64,000 bases of DNA from Mesobacillus jeotgali (lineage in GTDB: Bacteria > Bacillota > Bacilli > Bacillales > Cytobacillaceae), in NCBI RefSeq assembly GCF_900166585.1, contig NZ_FVZC01000009.1, positions 310,001-374,000 on the forward strand, written 5' to 3'. Both the position numbers and the translations under genes were made by a program. Each line of letters starts with the position of its first letter. Position 1 is the first letter of the stretch. The notes beneath the pieces are model-generated. The model ran no database searches. It saw only the letters and a list, made by a program, of their open reading frames with translations, and had not been told where the DNA came from. Positions 51,452 through 60,763 of this stretch are shown here, piece by piece.

Positions 51452-52858
51452 ATGGATCGTAAAGCAGTTGAACAAATTGTTGATGCTGTAGGCGGCAAAG
51501 AGAATATAGCCGCTGCTACTCATTGTGTAACAAGGCTTCGTTTTGCTTTGAAGGATGAGGCAAAAGTCAATAAGGATAGTTTAGAGAATATCGATCTTGT
51601 AAAAGGATCGTTTTCTGCAAACGGTCAATACCAGGTAGTCATTGGCCAGGGGCTTGTCGATAAGGTATATGCTGAAATGGTGGCGATTACAAGAATCGGC
51701 GAAGCATCAAAAGAAGAGATCAAAGATGCTGCAGCGCAAAACTTGAATCCTCTTCAAAGGGCAATTAAGACATTGGCGGATATTTTCATTCCAATTCTTC
51801 CTGCGATTGTTACTGCCGGTTTGCTGATGGGTATCAACAATATCCTGACTGGCAAGGACATTTTCTTTGAAGGCAAGGCTTTGATCGATGTTTACACTGG
51901 ATGGGCTGATTTTGCGAGCATCATTAATCTAATTGCCAATACTGCTTTTGTATTCCTTCCTGGTTTGATTGGATGGAGTGCGGTTAATAAATTTGGCGGA
52001 AGTCCGCTTCTCGGTATTGTGTTGGGACTAATGCTTGTCCACCCAGACCTGCTGAATGCATGGGGATACGGGGCAGCAAAAGAGGTTCCTACATGGAATT
52101 TATTTGGATTGACTGTTGAGAAAGTTGGCTATCAAGGACAAGTATTACCGGTATTATTAGCTTCATATGTACTTGCGAAAATGGAAATTTTCTTGCGTAA
52201 ACGTATCCCTGATGCGTTTCAGCTGTTGACGGTCGCTCCGATTGCTTTATTGGTAACAGGTTTCCTATCCTTCATCGTGATTGGGCCGATTACTTTTGCC
52301 ATCGGAAACGTGATTACAGACGGTGTTGTCGGAATTTTTGATGCTGCACCTGCCATTGGCGGATTGATTTACGGCGGACTATATGCACCGCTCGTTATCA
52401 CTGGTATGCACCATACCTTCCTTGCGGTTGATTTGCAGCTGATCGGATCAATTGGAGGAACATTCCTCTGGCCGATGGTTGCACTTTCCAATATTGCACA
52501 GGGATCTGCGGCTTTTGCGATGATGTTTGCCGATAAAAACAATGAAAAATTAAAAGGCCTTTCTATGACCTCAGCAATATCTGCATGGCTTGGTATAACA
52601 GAGCCTGCCATGTTCGGGGTGAACCTTCGCTACAGATATCCATTCATTGCCGCAATCATCGGTTCTGCAATTGCGGGAATTGTCATCACGCTCCGAGGTG
52701 TAATGGCACCATCAATCGGTGTAGGAGGCCTGCCGGCATTCCTTTCAATCTTCACTGAATTCTGGGGTGTGTTCTTTATCGGAATGGGCATTGCCCTCGT
52801 TGTACCATTTGTACTGACATTCATTATGGCAAAGACTAGAAAGAAACAAGAAGCATAA
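51452..52858 (+). CDS. treP: PTS trehalose transporter subunit EIIBC TreP
   Basis: A 468-residue PTS EIIB-EIIC protein. The N-terminal EIIB domain has the phosphorylated Cys in ATHCVTRLRFAL; EIIC (about 105-465) has about ten membrane segments with LTPVAPIALL-type LLTVAPIALLVTGF and GMHHTFLAVDLQLIGSIGG. There is no EIIA domain, as in B. subtilis TreP (470 residues), so the shared glucose EIIA is needed. It forms trehalose-6-phosphate in the cytoplasm, the substrate of the next gene. AGGAGG before ATG. Confidence 0.93.
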   Translation: MDRKAVEQIVDAVGGKENIAAATHCVTRLRFALKDEAKVNKDSLENIDLVKGSFSANGQYQVVIGQGLVDKVYAEMVAITRIGEASKEEIKDAAAQNLNPLQRAIKTLADIFIPILPAIVTAGLLMGINNILTGKDIFFEGKALIDVYTGWADFASIINLIANTAFVFLPGLIGWSAVNKFGGSPLLGIVLGLMLVHPDLLNAWGYGAAKEVPTWNLFGLTVEKVGYQGQVLPVLLASYVLAKMEIFLRKRIPDAFQLLTVAPIALLVTGFLSFIVIGPITFAIGNVITDGVVGIFDAAPAIGGLIYGGLYAPLVITGMHHTFLAVDLQLIGSIGGTFLWPMVALSNIAQGSAAFAMMFADKNNEKLKGLSMTSAISAWLGITEPAMFGVNLRYRYPFIAAIIGSAIAGIVITLRGVMAPSIGVGGLPAFLSIFTEFWGVFFIGMGIALVVPFVLTFIMAKTRKKQEA

Positions 52859-52896
52859 ACAGCTAGATTAATCCTGATGGAGGTGGATGTTATATC

Positions 52897-54582
52897 ATGA
52901 CTGAACCATGGTGGAAAAAATCGGTTGTCTATCAAATCTATCCAAAGAGTTTTTATGATACAACCGGCAATGGAACAGGCGACCTTCCGGGGATTATCGC
53001 CAAACTGGATTATTTGAAGGAATTGGGTGTGGATGTAATATGGCTGACGCCAATTTATGATTCACCACAACGGGATAATGGTTACGATATTAAGGATTAT
53101 TTCAAGATATATGAGGAATACGGCACGATGGAAGATTTTGATCGTCTTCTTGAAGAGGCTCATCGACGCGGCATAAAGCTGATCATGGATATCGTGGTGA
53201 ACCATTCTTCAACTGAGCATGAATGGTTCCAGGATGCACGGAAATCCAAGGACAGCCCGTATCGCAACTATTATATCTGGAAGGATCCAAAGGAAGACGG
53301 AAGCGCCCCGACTAATTGGGAATCCAAATTTGGCGGGAATGCCTGGGAGTACGATGATGCCACAGGACAATACTATCTGCACCTATTCGATGTGACCCAG
53401 GCTGACTTGAATTGGGAAAACGAACAGCTGCGAAATGATGTGTATGACATGATGCACTTCTGGTTTCAAAAAGGAGTGGATGGTTTCAGGCTTGATGTCA
53501 TCAACCTGATTTCTAAGGACCAGGACTTCCCGGATGATGATGGCTCTGTACCTCCGGGTGACGGCCGCAAGTTTTACACCGATGGTCCTAGGGTCCATGA
53601 GTTTTTGCAGGAAATGAATCATGAGGTATTCTCAAAATATGACAGCATGACTGTAGGCGAGATGTCTTCCACAACAATCGAGAACTGCATAAAATACTCG
53701 AATCCTGAGCGAAATGAATTGAGCATGACCTTCAACTTCCACCATTTAAAGGTAGATTATGAAAATGGGGATAAATGGACACTTGCTGATTTCGACTTTA
53801 TGGCACTTAAACGAATTTTATCTCTATGGCAGGAAGAAATGCATAAAGGCGGCGGATGGAATGCGCTTTTCTGGTGCAACCATGACCAGCCGAGGGTCGT
53901 TTCCCGTTATGGGAATGACGGTGAATACCACCCGGAATCTGCCAAAATGCTGGCGACTGCAATCCATATGATGCAGGGAACACCTTATATTTATCAAGGT
54001 GAAGAAATTGGGATGACCAATCCTTATTTTGAAAAAATCGAGGATTATCGCGATGTGGAATCCTTGAATATGTATAAAATAAAATTGGAAGAAGGCATGC
54101 CTGAGGAGGAAATCCTTAACATTCTGCAGAGTAAATCACGAGATAACTCAAGGACACCTGTTCAGTGGAATTCAAAGGAACATGCCGGATTTACAAAAGG
54201 CACCCCATGGATCAATGCAGCGAAAAATTATCAGACAGTCAATGTTGAAAACGCGCTCGCTGATCAGAATTCAGTTTTCTACCATTATAAAAAGCTGATT
54301 CAATTGCGAAAACAATACGACATTATCACAATTGGTGATTATCAGCTGATTCTTGAAGAACATCCTGACCTATTTGCGTATGTCAGGAATGGACAGGATG
54401 AAAAGCTTCTAGTTGTAAATAATTTTTATGGCAAGGAATCAGTATTTGAATTGCCTGGTACAGTTGAAGCAGAGGGCTATAAAGTACAAATTCTGCTCTC
54501 TAACTACCCTGACTCCAGCAATGATGTGTCTCAAGTAAATCTTCGTCCGTATGAATCTGTTGTATATCATCTAACTAAATAA
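52897..54582 (+). CDS. treA: Trehalose-6-phosphate hydrolase TreA (TreC)
   Basis: A 561-residue GH13 enzyme that splits trehalose-6-phosphate to glucose and glucose-6-phosphate. Catalytic signatures: VVNHSSTEHEWFQ, DGFRLDVINLISK (nucleophile Asp), VGEMSS (acid/base Glu), and FWCNHDQPR (transition-state Asp). The segment between strand 3 and helix 3 and the MQGTPYIYQGEEIGMTN region match TreA. GGAGG precedes the ATG. It follows treP by 38 nt. The usual third gene treR is not in this window. Confidence 0.95.
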   Translation: MTEPWWKKSVVYQIYPKSFYDTTGNGTGDLPGIIAKLDYLKELGVDVIWLTPIYDSPQRDNGYDIKDYFKIYEEYGTMEDFDRLLEEAHRRGIKLIMDIVVNHSSTEHEWFQDARKSKDSPYRNYYIWKDPKEDGSAPTNWESKFGGNAWEYDDATGQYYLHLFDVTQADLNWENEQLRNDVYDMMHFWFQKGVDGFRLDVINLISKDQDFPDDDGSVPPGDGRKFYTDGPRVHEFLQEMNHEVFSKYDSMTVGEMSSTTIENCIKYSNPERNELSMTFNFHHLKVDYENGDKWTLADFDFMALKRILSLWQEEMHKGGGWNALFWCNHDQPRVVSRYGNDGEYHPESAKMLATAIHMMQGTPYIYQGEEIGMTNPYFEKIEDYRDVESLNMYKIKLEEGMPEEEILNILQSKSRDNSRTPVQWNSKEHAGFTKGTPWINAAKNYQTVNVENALADQNSVFYHYKKLIQLRKQYDIITIGDYQLILEEHPDLFAYVRNGQDEKLLVVNNFYGKESVFELPGTVEAEGYKVQILLSNYPDSSNDVSQVNLRPYESVVYHLTK

Positions 54583-54590
54583 ATAAATGA

Positions 54591-54626
54591 TTGGTGGAGG
54601 CCCTGGATAGTGCCTCCACTTTTTCT
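54591..54626 (+). terminator. Terminator of treP-treA
   Basis: GGTGGAGGC and GCCTCCACT pair around CCTGGATAGT, then TTTTTCTG. Confidence 0.8.
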
Positions 54627-54642
54627 GTTATTTGGAAAAAGT

Positions 54643-54767
54643 AGAGATTATTGTCCATTCTGTAGAAATTACGCGGATTTCTGAGAGATTAGGGCAGGAA
54701 CCTTAGAGATTATCTATGAAACCAGAGAGATTATATGCAAACTCCGAGAGATTTAACCGATTTCATA
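54643..54767. repeat. Six-unit tandem repeat, 21-bp period (AGAGATTA...)
   Basis: AGAGATTA recurs at 54643, 54684, 54705 and 54726, with variants AGAAATTA at 54664 and AGAGATTT at 54747. Period 21 bp (one 20). The rest of each unit is loosely similar (AAxxCC/G). It lies in the treA-yugN gap and is non-coding. Confidence 0.7.
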
Positions 54768-54909
54768 GTAGTTTCAATATCTTATTAAGATTAAAAGTGT
54801 CCTGTTAGATGGAAATATACCTTTTATCAGTGTGTTCCTGCATGTTTGATAACCTTATCTTGGTGGAAAAAGCTAATATACTAATCCATTACGAAATGAG
54901 GTTTGCATA

Positions 54910-55320
54910 ATGATCCCAATTCAATCAAATATAGACGGTAAAGAGGTTCCAGTCGGCGAATTAAAGCAAAAGCTTGGACCGCTTGGCTTCAATGTAAATG
55001 GCCAGTGGGAATATGACCACGCATATATTGATTACAAGTTGAACGATGACCATGGTGATCGACAGTACGTGAGGATTCCCTTCAAGTCCACGGGAGGGCC
55101 GCTGGACGATGATAGCACCTTTGTCCAAATCGGGACTCCATTCCTACTGGATCACCAATTTGAAACAGATGTCGATGATGAAGGGAATATTGGCGCCCTG
55201 ACTGGTTCATTCGACCAATTTAAATCTCCTGCCGACAAGGACGCTCCATTTCCGGAGGAACTTGTAGATCGAGGCAGGGTATTGATCAATAAGGCAGAGC
55301 AGGCATTGAGAACTTCATAA
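54910..55320 (+). CDS. yugN: YugN-like family protein
   Basis: A 136-residue soluble protein with the YugN pattern: MIPIQSNIDGKEVPVGELKQKLGPLGFNVNGQWEYDHAYIDYKL, then RIPFKSTGGPLDDDSTFVQIGTPFLLDH. The function of the family is unknown. It is acidic and monomeric-looking. The ATG is preceded by AATGAGGTTTGCATA, with GAGGT about 7 nt away. No partner genes. Confidence 0.78.
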   Translation: MIPIQSNIDGKEVPVGELKQKLGPLGFNVNGQWEYDHAYIDYKLNDDHGDRQYVRIPFKSTGGPLDDDSTFVQIGTPFLLDHQFETDVDDEGNIGALTGSFDQFKSPADKDAPFPEELVDRGRVLINKAEQALRTS

Positions 55321-55327
55321 ATTATGC

Positions 55328-55354
55328 AGACAGCTTTCGGGTATGGAAGCTGTC
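55328..55354 (+). terminator. Weak hairpin after yugN
   Basis: GACAGCTT and AAGCTGTC pair around an 11-nt loop, followed by ATTTATTTT. Confidence 0.45.
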
Positions 55355-55424
55355 ATTTATTTTGACATAGAGAAAAATGGTATACTGAAAAATATAAGTT
55401 GCAATCTGGAGCGTGAAATTAGCC

Positions 55425-56603
55425 ATGGAGAATAAGTTATATTATCAAGATGCATACCTTAAGAAATTTACCGCAGAGCTGGTCAGGCAGGGAGCAGATG
55501 AGTCAGGAAGGCAGTATGCTGTATTGTCCAAGACAGCTTTTTACCCTACAGGGGGCGGGCAGCCCTTTGATACTGGCATACTTAACGGAGTTGAAGTTGT
55601 GGATGTTGAGGAAGTTTCCGGAGAAATACGCCATTACATAAACAGAGCGCTGGCAGAGGTTTCCGTCCAAGGGGAGATAGATTGGGACCGCAGATTCGAC
55701 CATATGCAGCAGCATGCAGGACAGCATATTCTTTCGGCTGCTTTCGAAGATATATATGGATATAAAACCCTTAGTTTCCATTTAGGGAAAGATACACTGA
55801 CAATCGACCTTGATACCGAAAATCTTTCAGCGGCGGAAGCGGAAAAGGTTGAGGCTCTGGCTAACCAGGTGATCCTTGAGAGTCGCCCAATCATCACTAA
55901 ATGGGTCGATGAGGAGGAATTAAATCAATACAAACTAAGGAAAGCACTATCTGTATCTGATAATATCAGGCTCGTCATTATCCCGGACTTCGATTATAAT
56001 GGCTGCGGAGGAACACATCCACGAAATACCGCTGAGGTCGGCTCACTGAAAATCCTCGGGTGGGAAAGACAAAAGAAAATAGTACGGGTCGAGTTTATCT
56101 GTGGAAATCGGGTATTGAGCAAGCTTGGGCAGAAGCATGAAGTTATCAAGGAGCTGGGAGCTTTGCTGAATGCACCTGAACAGGATATGGTCTCCTCAGC
56201 CAATAGACTTCTTGACCAGAAAAAAGCATTGGAGAAATCAATCGAGGAACTGAAGACCAAGCTGTTGCAATATGAAGCAGCTGATTTGGCTGCGGCATAT
56301 GGGGGTAAAATCGTGAGCCGTGTTTATCAGAACAGAAGTATTCAGGAGCTTCAGAAGCTAGCCAGGCTGCTGGTTGAACTAGCAGAAAATAAAGTGTTTT
56401 TACTAGTCGCTGAAAACGGGGACAAACTGCAATTTGTTTTTGCCCGGGGAAAGGAATCACAAGGGAACTTAAAGGAATGGACAAAAAAAGCTCTGGCCTT
56501 GATTGACGGTAAAGGCGGAGGAAACGACTTTCTTGTTCAGGGCGGAGGCCGATTGGTTTCTGGTGAGGAATTCATCAATCAAATGTTTTTGTTCATCGAG
56601 TAA
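55425..56603 (+). CDS. AlaX-type alanyl-tRNA editing protein with DHHA1 domain
   Basis: A 392-residue protein that hydrolyses mischarged Ser/Gly-tRNA(Ala). The N-terminal part has KTAFYPTGGGQPFDTG. The editing domain has the zinc ligands in QHAGQHILSAAF (HxxxH) and CGGTHPRNTAEVG (Cys, His). A coiled coil (about 235-275) and a C-terminal DHHA1-like region ending GGGNDFLVQGGG follow, as in AlaX-L. The start is uncertain: ATG 55425 sits 13 nt from GGAG, while GTG 55413 is too close to it; ATG is preferred from family length. Confidence 0.87.
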   Translation: MENKLYYQDAYLKKFTAELVRQGADESGRQYAVLSKTAFYPTGGGQPFDTGILNGVEVVDVEEVSGEIRHYINRALAEVSVQGEIDWDRRFDHMQQHAGQHILSAAFEDIYGYKTLSFHLGKDTLTIDLDTENLSAAEAEKVEALANQVILESRPIITKWVDEEELNQYKLRKALSVSDNIRLVIIPDFDYNGCGGTHPRNTAEVGSLKILGWERQKKIVRVEFICGNRVLSKLGQKHEVIKELGALLNAPEQDMVSSANRLLDQKKALEKSIEELKTKLLQYEAADLAAAYGGKIVSRVYQNRSIQELQKLARLLVELAENKVFLLVAENGDKLQFVFARGKESQGNLKEWTKKALALIDGKGGGNDFLVQGGGRLVSGEEFINQMFLFIE

Positions 56604-56837
56604 TTTAAACAAATAACGAAAAATAAAGCGGATTACAGGTTGATGGTCATGGTTCTTAAGTAGTGATTTTCACAGAAAAGGTTATTACAAAATAATTCCC
56701 TTCCAAATATATTGAAAAAAAGAGACTTATAACCTATTTTTTGCAATGTTATTGGATACAGATGAAAGTTTTACCATTTAAAAATAGGTTTAACTCCCTC
56801 ATAATGGAATTCAACCAGAGAAATAGGGGGAATCAGA

Positions 56838-57053
56838 ATGTTTGAAATTGAGAGAGGATCTGTAGAAGAGGCAATCATGATCCTGCAAAATCTCGGTCTT
56901 AAAGTGAATGAATACGAGAAGACGAATTCAATGATTCCGGTAGATAAATATAAAGAGTTATTGGAATTCACCATTGCGGTAGCCAGGAAAACAAATGAAA
57001 TCACTGTCACAATAGATGAACTTATGGACGATATAGAAGCGAGAATGGAATAA
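56838..57053 (+). CDS. Hypothetical small acidic protein
   Basis: A 71-residue, almost entirely helical acidic protein (EEAIMILQNLGLKVNEYEKT, then a coiled-coil-like FTIAVARKTNEITVTIDELMDDIEARME). No known family. It has ATAGGGGG before ATG and a strong terminator after it, so the gene is probably real. Preceding 230 nt hold only AT-rich sequence. Confidence 0.6.
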   Translation: MFEIERGSVEEAIMILQNLGLKVNEYEKTNSMIPVDKYKELLEFTIAVARKTNEITVTIDELMDDIEARME

Positions 57054-57056
57054 TGA

Positions 57057-57086
57057 GAAGAGCAGCCGCATTGGGCTGCTCTTTTA
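57057..57086. terminator. Bidirectional terminator
   Basis: AGAGCAGCC and GGCTGCTCT pair around GCATTG, with T-runs on both strands, between convergent genes. Confidence 0.85.
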
Positions 57087-57959
57087 TTTGATTTGGGTTT
57101 CATCAATATATTCAAACAAGAATGACTGTCCATTCCGGTAAAAGCGCGGGTCGTAGACGCCCAATCTCTTACCATCATCAACGATGACAACAAATGGAGA
57201 CCATTCGGTAAGAGTCTTTGCTTCAGGCTTCTTCGAAAACAGCATATCCAGGTCTGCCTCCTCATCAGAAGTGAGCTCGTATTGCAGTTCTCTTTCAGTG
57301 AACAGGCTGTCCTGGAAAATTGCTATATCGCGATCATTCTTGGTAATAACCGTGTATGTCCAAGGGATGAAACCCGCAGAAAGGGCGATCTGTTTATAAT
57401 CATTTTCGTATTGATTATAGATCAACCAGCCCTGGACACTCTGGATAACAATATGCAGAGCAATGAATGCCCATGCAAATTTAAAATAAAAAGAGCTTTT
57501 TGCTTTATTTTTCCGGGAAGCAATAAAGGCCGTGCCGATAATGATCCAGAATACAAAATCAATAATGGGTATTGTGCCAAATGTGATTCGGATGTTTGAA
57601 AAAGGTTCAAGATAGCCTGTCCCCCATGCATTGAAGAGATCACTGGTATTGTGAATGAAGACGGCCAGCCAGCCTAGGAAAAATAATTTAAGATCTTTCA
57701 CTTTAAATAACAGAAAAGACAGCAATACAAATAACAATGCCCAAACTGGTGTCAAAAACACGGAATGGGTGATGCCCCGGTGCCACATCTGGTAAAGACC
57801 TTCACTATCCCATAATTGGGATATGACATCAATATCCGGAATCTGGCTTGCGCCCACAGCTGTTAGCAAATAGGCACGTTTTTGACTTTTCTCCATATCT
57901 TTTTTATCAACTGCCCCATAAAGGGCTAACCCGAATAAAGTATGAGTAATCGAATCCAC
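57084..57959 (-). CDS. YdjM/YfhP-type membrane-bound metal-dependent hydrolase
   Basis: A 291-residue protein with about five membrane segments. It begins MDSITHTLFGLALYGAV (family start DxxTH), has DIDVISQLWDSEGLYQMWHRGITHSVFL (second metal motif HRGxTH) and FLGWLAVFIHNTSDLFNAWGTG (third metal motif HxxxD). This is the DUF457 zinc-metallohydrolase family of unknown substrate (B. subtilis YfhP/YvsG relatives, one of which is thought to act with a LexA-like repressor). Starts at GTG 57959 after AGGGGGTG. Confidence 0.82.
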   Translation of the reverse strand: MDSITHTLFGLALYGAVDKKDMEKSQKRAYLLTAVGASQIPDIDVISQLWDSEGLYQMWHRGITHSVFLTPVWALLFVLLSFLLFKVKDLKLFFLGWLAVFIHNTSDLFNAWGTGYLEPFSNIRITFGTIPIIDFVFWIIIGTAFIASRKNKAKSSFYFKFAWAFIALHIVIQSVQGWLIYNQYENDYKQIALSAGFIPWTYTVITKNDRDIAIFQDSLFTERELQYELTSDEEADLDMLFSKKPEAKTLTEWSPFVVIVDDGKRLGVYDPRFYRNGQSFLFEYIDETQIK

Positions 57960-58105
57960 TTCTGCACCCCCTGAAATTACATTATAATCCTTGCAGGAAG
58001 ATTTTTAAAAGTTCTGATATACAAATGCAGGATTGCAAACTTTCCTCCAGAAAGATAAGATTAATTTTATGAGGAATTTGCCTTTAAACAGAAAGGAAAC
58101 ATTTA

Positions 58106-59683
58106 ATGATGAAAAAATTACAAGATGAAGTATTATCTCGCAGAACTTTTGCGATTATATCCCACCCGGATGCGGGTAAAACGACGCTCACGGAAAAATT
58201 GCTGCTATTTGGCGGTGCCATTCGTGATGCTGGTACAGTCAAAGCAAAGAAGACCGGGAAGTTTGCAACGAGTGACTGGATGGAAATCGAGAAGCAGCGT
58301 GGCATTTCGGTAACGTCCAGTGTCATGCAATTCGATTATGATGGGTTCAAGGTAAATATCCTTGACACACCAGGCCACCAGGATTTCTCTGAGGATACTT
58401 ACAGAACCCTGACGGCTGTCGATAGCGCTGTAATGATCATCGATTCAGCAAAAGGAATTGAGGATCAGACATTAAAACTTTTCAAGGTTTGCCGCATGAG
58501 AGGGATACCGATCTTTACTTTCATTAATAAGCTGGATCGGGTGGGTAAAGCACCTTTGGAATTATTGGCAGAACTTGAAGAGGTTCTTGGTATTGAATCG
58601 TACCCAATGAACTGGCCGATCGGAATGGGCAAAGAGTTCCTTGGAATCTATGACCGTTATAATAATCGTATTGAGCAATTCCGTGTGGATGAAGACAAAC
58701 GATTTATTGCCCTTAATGAAGAAGGCGAAATAGATGGAGACCATTCCATTAAAGATTCTTCACTGTATGACCAGACATTAGAGGAAATCATGCTTTTGGA
58801 TGAAGCAGGGAATGAATTTTCAAAAGAACGGATTGCCGATGGGACATTGACACCGGTATTCTTTGGCAGTGCCTTGACGACATTCGGTGTCCAGACATTC
58901 CTGGATTCCTACTTGCAGTTTGCGCCGCCGCCGCAGCCAAGGAACTCCACTGCAGGAGAAATCGATCCATTATCAGAGGAATTCTCCGGTTTTATCTTTA
59001 AGATCCAGGCTAACATGAATCCGGCCCACCGTGACAGAATTGCCTTCTTGCGCATTTGCTCGGGCAAATTTGAGCGCGGAATGACTGTCCAGCTTAGCAG
59101 GACAGGGAAACCGATGAAGCTTGCACAATCCACGCAGTTCATGGCAGATGACCGAAGTACCGTCGAAGAAGCTGTAGCTGGTGACATCATCGGGCTATAT
59201 GATCCGGGCACATACCAGATTGGCGACACGATTGTTTCCGGAAAGGAAGGATACCTGTATGAAAAGCTTCCTCAATTCACTCCAGAACTTTTTGTCAGGG
59301 TTTCAGCAAAGAACGTCATGAAGCAAAAGCACTTCCACAAAGGTATCCAGCAGCTGGTACAGGAAGGAGCCATCCAGTTGTTCAAGACTTTGAAGACGGA
59401 AGAGTACCTCCTTGGGGCTGTCGGTCAGCTGCAGTTTGAAGTATTTGAAGCAAGAATGCGAAACGAATATAATGTAGAAGTCATCATGGAGAGACAGGGC
59501 TCCAAAATCACCCGCTGGATTGAAGGCGACGAAGTAAATGAGAACCTGTCAAGTTCAAGAAGCCTCCTGGTAACTGACCGCTTTGACAAAAAAGTATTCT
59601 TATTCGAGAATGAATTTGCGTTAAGATGGTTCCAGGACAAGAATCCTGATGTGAAACTTTATAATCCTATGGATGCATCATAA
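58106..59683 (+). CDS. prfC: Peptide chain release factor 3
   Basis: A 525-residue translational GTPase that recycles RF1/RF2. G1 is [10 protein letters not shown]2 region [15 protein letters not shown]3 [13 protein letters not shown]4 INKLDR, and the RF3-specific [17 protein letters not shown]. Domain 2 (about 305-385) and the C-terminal domain ([25 protein letters not shown]) complete the family. RF3 is absent from B. subtilis itself but present in many other Bacilli. ATGATG start; either Met is possible. Confidence 0.96.
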   Translation: MMKKLQDEVLSRRTFAIISHPDAGKTTLTEKLLLFGGAIRDAGTVKAKKTGKFATSDWMEIEKQRGISVTSSVMQFDYDGFKVNILDTPGHQDFSEDTYRTLTAVDSAVMIIDSAKGIEDQTLKLFKVCRMRGIPIFTFINKLDRVGKAPLELLAELEEVLGIESYPMNWPIGMGKEFLGIYDRYNNRIEQFRVDEDKRFIALNEEGEIDGDHSIKDSSLYDQTLEEIMLLDEAGNEFSKERIADGTLTPVFFGSALTTFGVQTFLDSYLQFAPPPQPRNSTAGEIDPLSEEFSGFIFKIQANMNPAHRDRIAFLRICSGKFERGMTVQLSRTGKPMKLAQSTQFMADDRSTVEEAVAGDIIGLYDPGTYQIGDTIVSGKEGYLYEKLPQFTPELFVRVSAKNVMKQKHFHKGIQQLVQEGAIQLFKTLKTEEYLLGAVGQLQFEVFEARMRNEYNVEVIMERQGSKITRWIEGDEVNENLSSSRSLLVTDRFDKKVFLFENEFALRWFQDKNPDVKLYNPMDAS

Positions 59684-59687
59684 TAAA

Positions 59688-59719
59688 TTGAGTCGGCATA
59701 TTATGCCGGCTCTTTTTTG
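59688..59719 (+). terminator. Terminator of prfC
   Basis: GAGTCGGCATA and TATGCCGGCTC pair around T, then T6. Confidence 0.8.
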
Positions 59720-59783
59720 TGGAAATGAAAACCCCGGGCTATGCCTGGGGTTCCAAAAAGCTTTCAGCGTGGTATTAAAAAAA

Positions 59784-59844
59784 CTTCCCCACGGTGCTAA
59801 AATATTTTTTGGTTCGCCAACCAAAAATATCAGCACGGAGGAAG
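59784..59844 (+). promoter_or_regulatory. RNA stem-loop sequestering the tnpA ribosome site
   Basis: CTTCCCCACGGTGCT (59784-59798) can pair imperfectly with AGCACGGAGGAAG (59832-59844), which contains the GGAGG of tnpA. The inner hairpin ATATTTTTTGG-TTCG-CCAACCAAAAATAT continues the stem. This matches the known repression device of IS200. Confidence 0.7.
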
Positions 59845-59848
59845 TCCC

Positions 59849-60331
59849 ATGTCTAAAGACAATAACAGTTTAGCACACACTACCTGGAATTGTAAGTATC
59901 ACATCGTATTCGCCCCAAAGTATAGGAGACAAATCATTTATGGGAAAATCAAAAAAGATATTGGGGAAATACTGCGTACATTATGTGAAAGAAAAGGTGT
60001 AGAAATAATTGAAGCAACCGCCTGTAAGGACCACGTACATATGTTAGTGAGTATACCGCCCAAAATAAGTGTGTCCTCTTTTGTCGGTTACTTAAAAGGG
60101 AAAAGCAGTTTAATGATATTTGATCGTCACGCAAACCTGAAATACAGATATGGAAACCGTAAATTCTGGTGTACAGGATATTATGTCGATACAGTAGGTA
60201 GAAATAAAAAGGTAATAGAAGAATACATTCGAAATCAAATACAGGATGATATAGTCGCAGAGCAGTTAACGATGATGGAGTACATTGATCCATTCACAGG
60301 AGAAGAAGTGAAGAAAAAGAAAAGAAGTTAA
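59849..60331 (+). CDS. tnpA: IS200/IS605-type Y1 transposase TnpA
   Basis: A 160-residue single-strand transposase of the HUH/Y1 class. HUH is CKDHVHMLVSIPP (His-Val-His, near residues 64-70). The nucleophile is a Tyr in WCTGYYVDTVGRN (about residues 110-125). The N-terminus has WNCKYHIVFAPKYRR, typical of IS200. Starts ATG after GGAGG within the hairpin. Likely active because frame and motifs are intact. Confidence 0.93.
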   Translation: MSKDNNSLAHTTWNCKYHIVFAPKYRRQIIYGKIKKDIGEILRTLCERKGVEIIEATACKDHVHMLVSIPPKISVSSFVGYLKGKSSLMIFDRHANLKYRYGNRKFWCTGYYVDTVGRNKKVIEEYIRNQIQDDIVAEQLTMMEYIDPFTGEEVKKKKRS

Positions 60332-60478
60332 AAGGGGAGAAGGCCTTTGAGGTCTGGCCAGTAGAAGTAGTACAATTGGCGAACCTTTCAGTAGCCCTTT
60401 AGGGTCTGGTCAGTAACAAAGGCTTTCAGCCGCAGAGAAAACCACCCGTTCTCACGGGTGGTTTTTATTTTTATGGTC

Positions 60479-60699
60479 CCTTTGGGCGAATTATTTTGGG
60501 ACCGGCATTATTGAGCCAGAGATTCAGATGAGTTGATATTTTCTGTCTAAGTTCTGTCTGGTTTAAGCAAAAATGACGTTTCCGCAACATACTAGAGTTT
60601 TCCGCCCAAAATTTCCTGCATTTATTTCGTCAGGAATCTCTCGTAGACTAGTGACTTTTCTGTTAAATCATAACTCAGGGCAAACTCCCCGTGTTTTAC
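60479..60699. other. Intergenic region between IS element and T-box promoter
   Basis: AT-rich; no gene with a ribosome site seen, no repeat beyond scattered short ones. It may contain the flank of the IS insertion. Confidence 0.4.
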
Positions 60700-60728
60700 T
60701 TGACGAACTAGATTTTTCATACTATATT
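60700..60728 (+). promoter_or_regulatory. SigA-type promoter of the T-box leader
   Basis: TTGACG (60700-60705), 17 nt, TATATT (60723-60728). A 20-bp perfect palindrome (CGCTTTTATG/CATAAAAGCG) lies at 60744-60763, at the beginning of the predicted transcript. Confidence 0.6.
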
Positions 60729-60763
60729 AGTAATGTTCTATATCGCTTTTATGCATAAAAGCG

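Larger units (their letters stand above)
59725..60475 (+). mobile_element. IS200/IS605-family insertion sequence (tnpA only)
   Basis: An element of about 745 bp. It is bounded by a left-end hairpin AACCCCGGGC-TAT-GCCTGGGGTT (59730-59752) and a right-end hairpin AACCACCCG-TTCTC-CGGGTGGTT (60440-60462), the usual subterminal signals of Y1-transposase elements. TnpA is the only gene and there is no TnpB. GGCTTTCAGC-like strings recur near both ends (AAGCTTTCAGC and AAGGCTTTCAGC). The two GGTCTGG(C/T)CAGTA(G/A) strings between tnpA and the right end are unexplained. Exact tips are not certain, since such elements make no target duplication. Confidence 0.8.
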
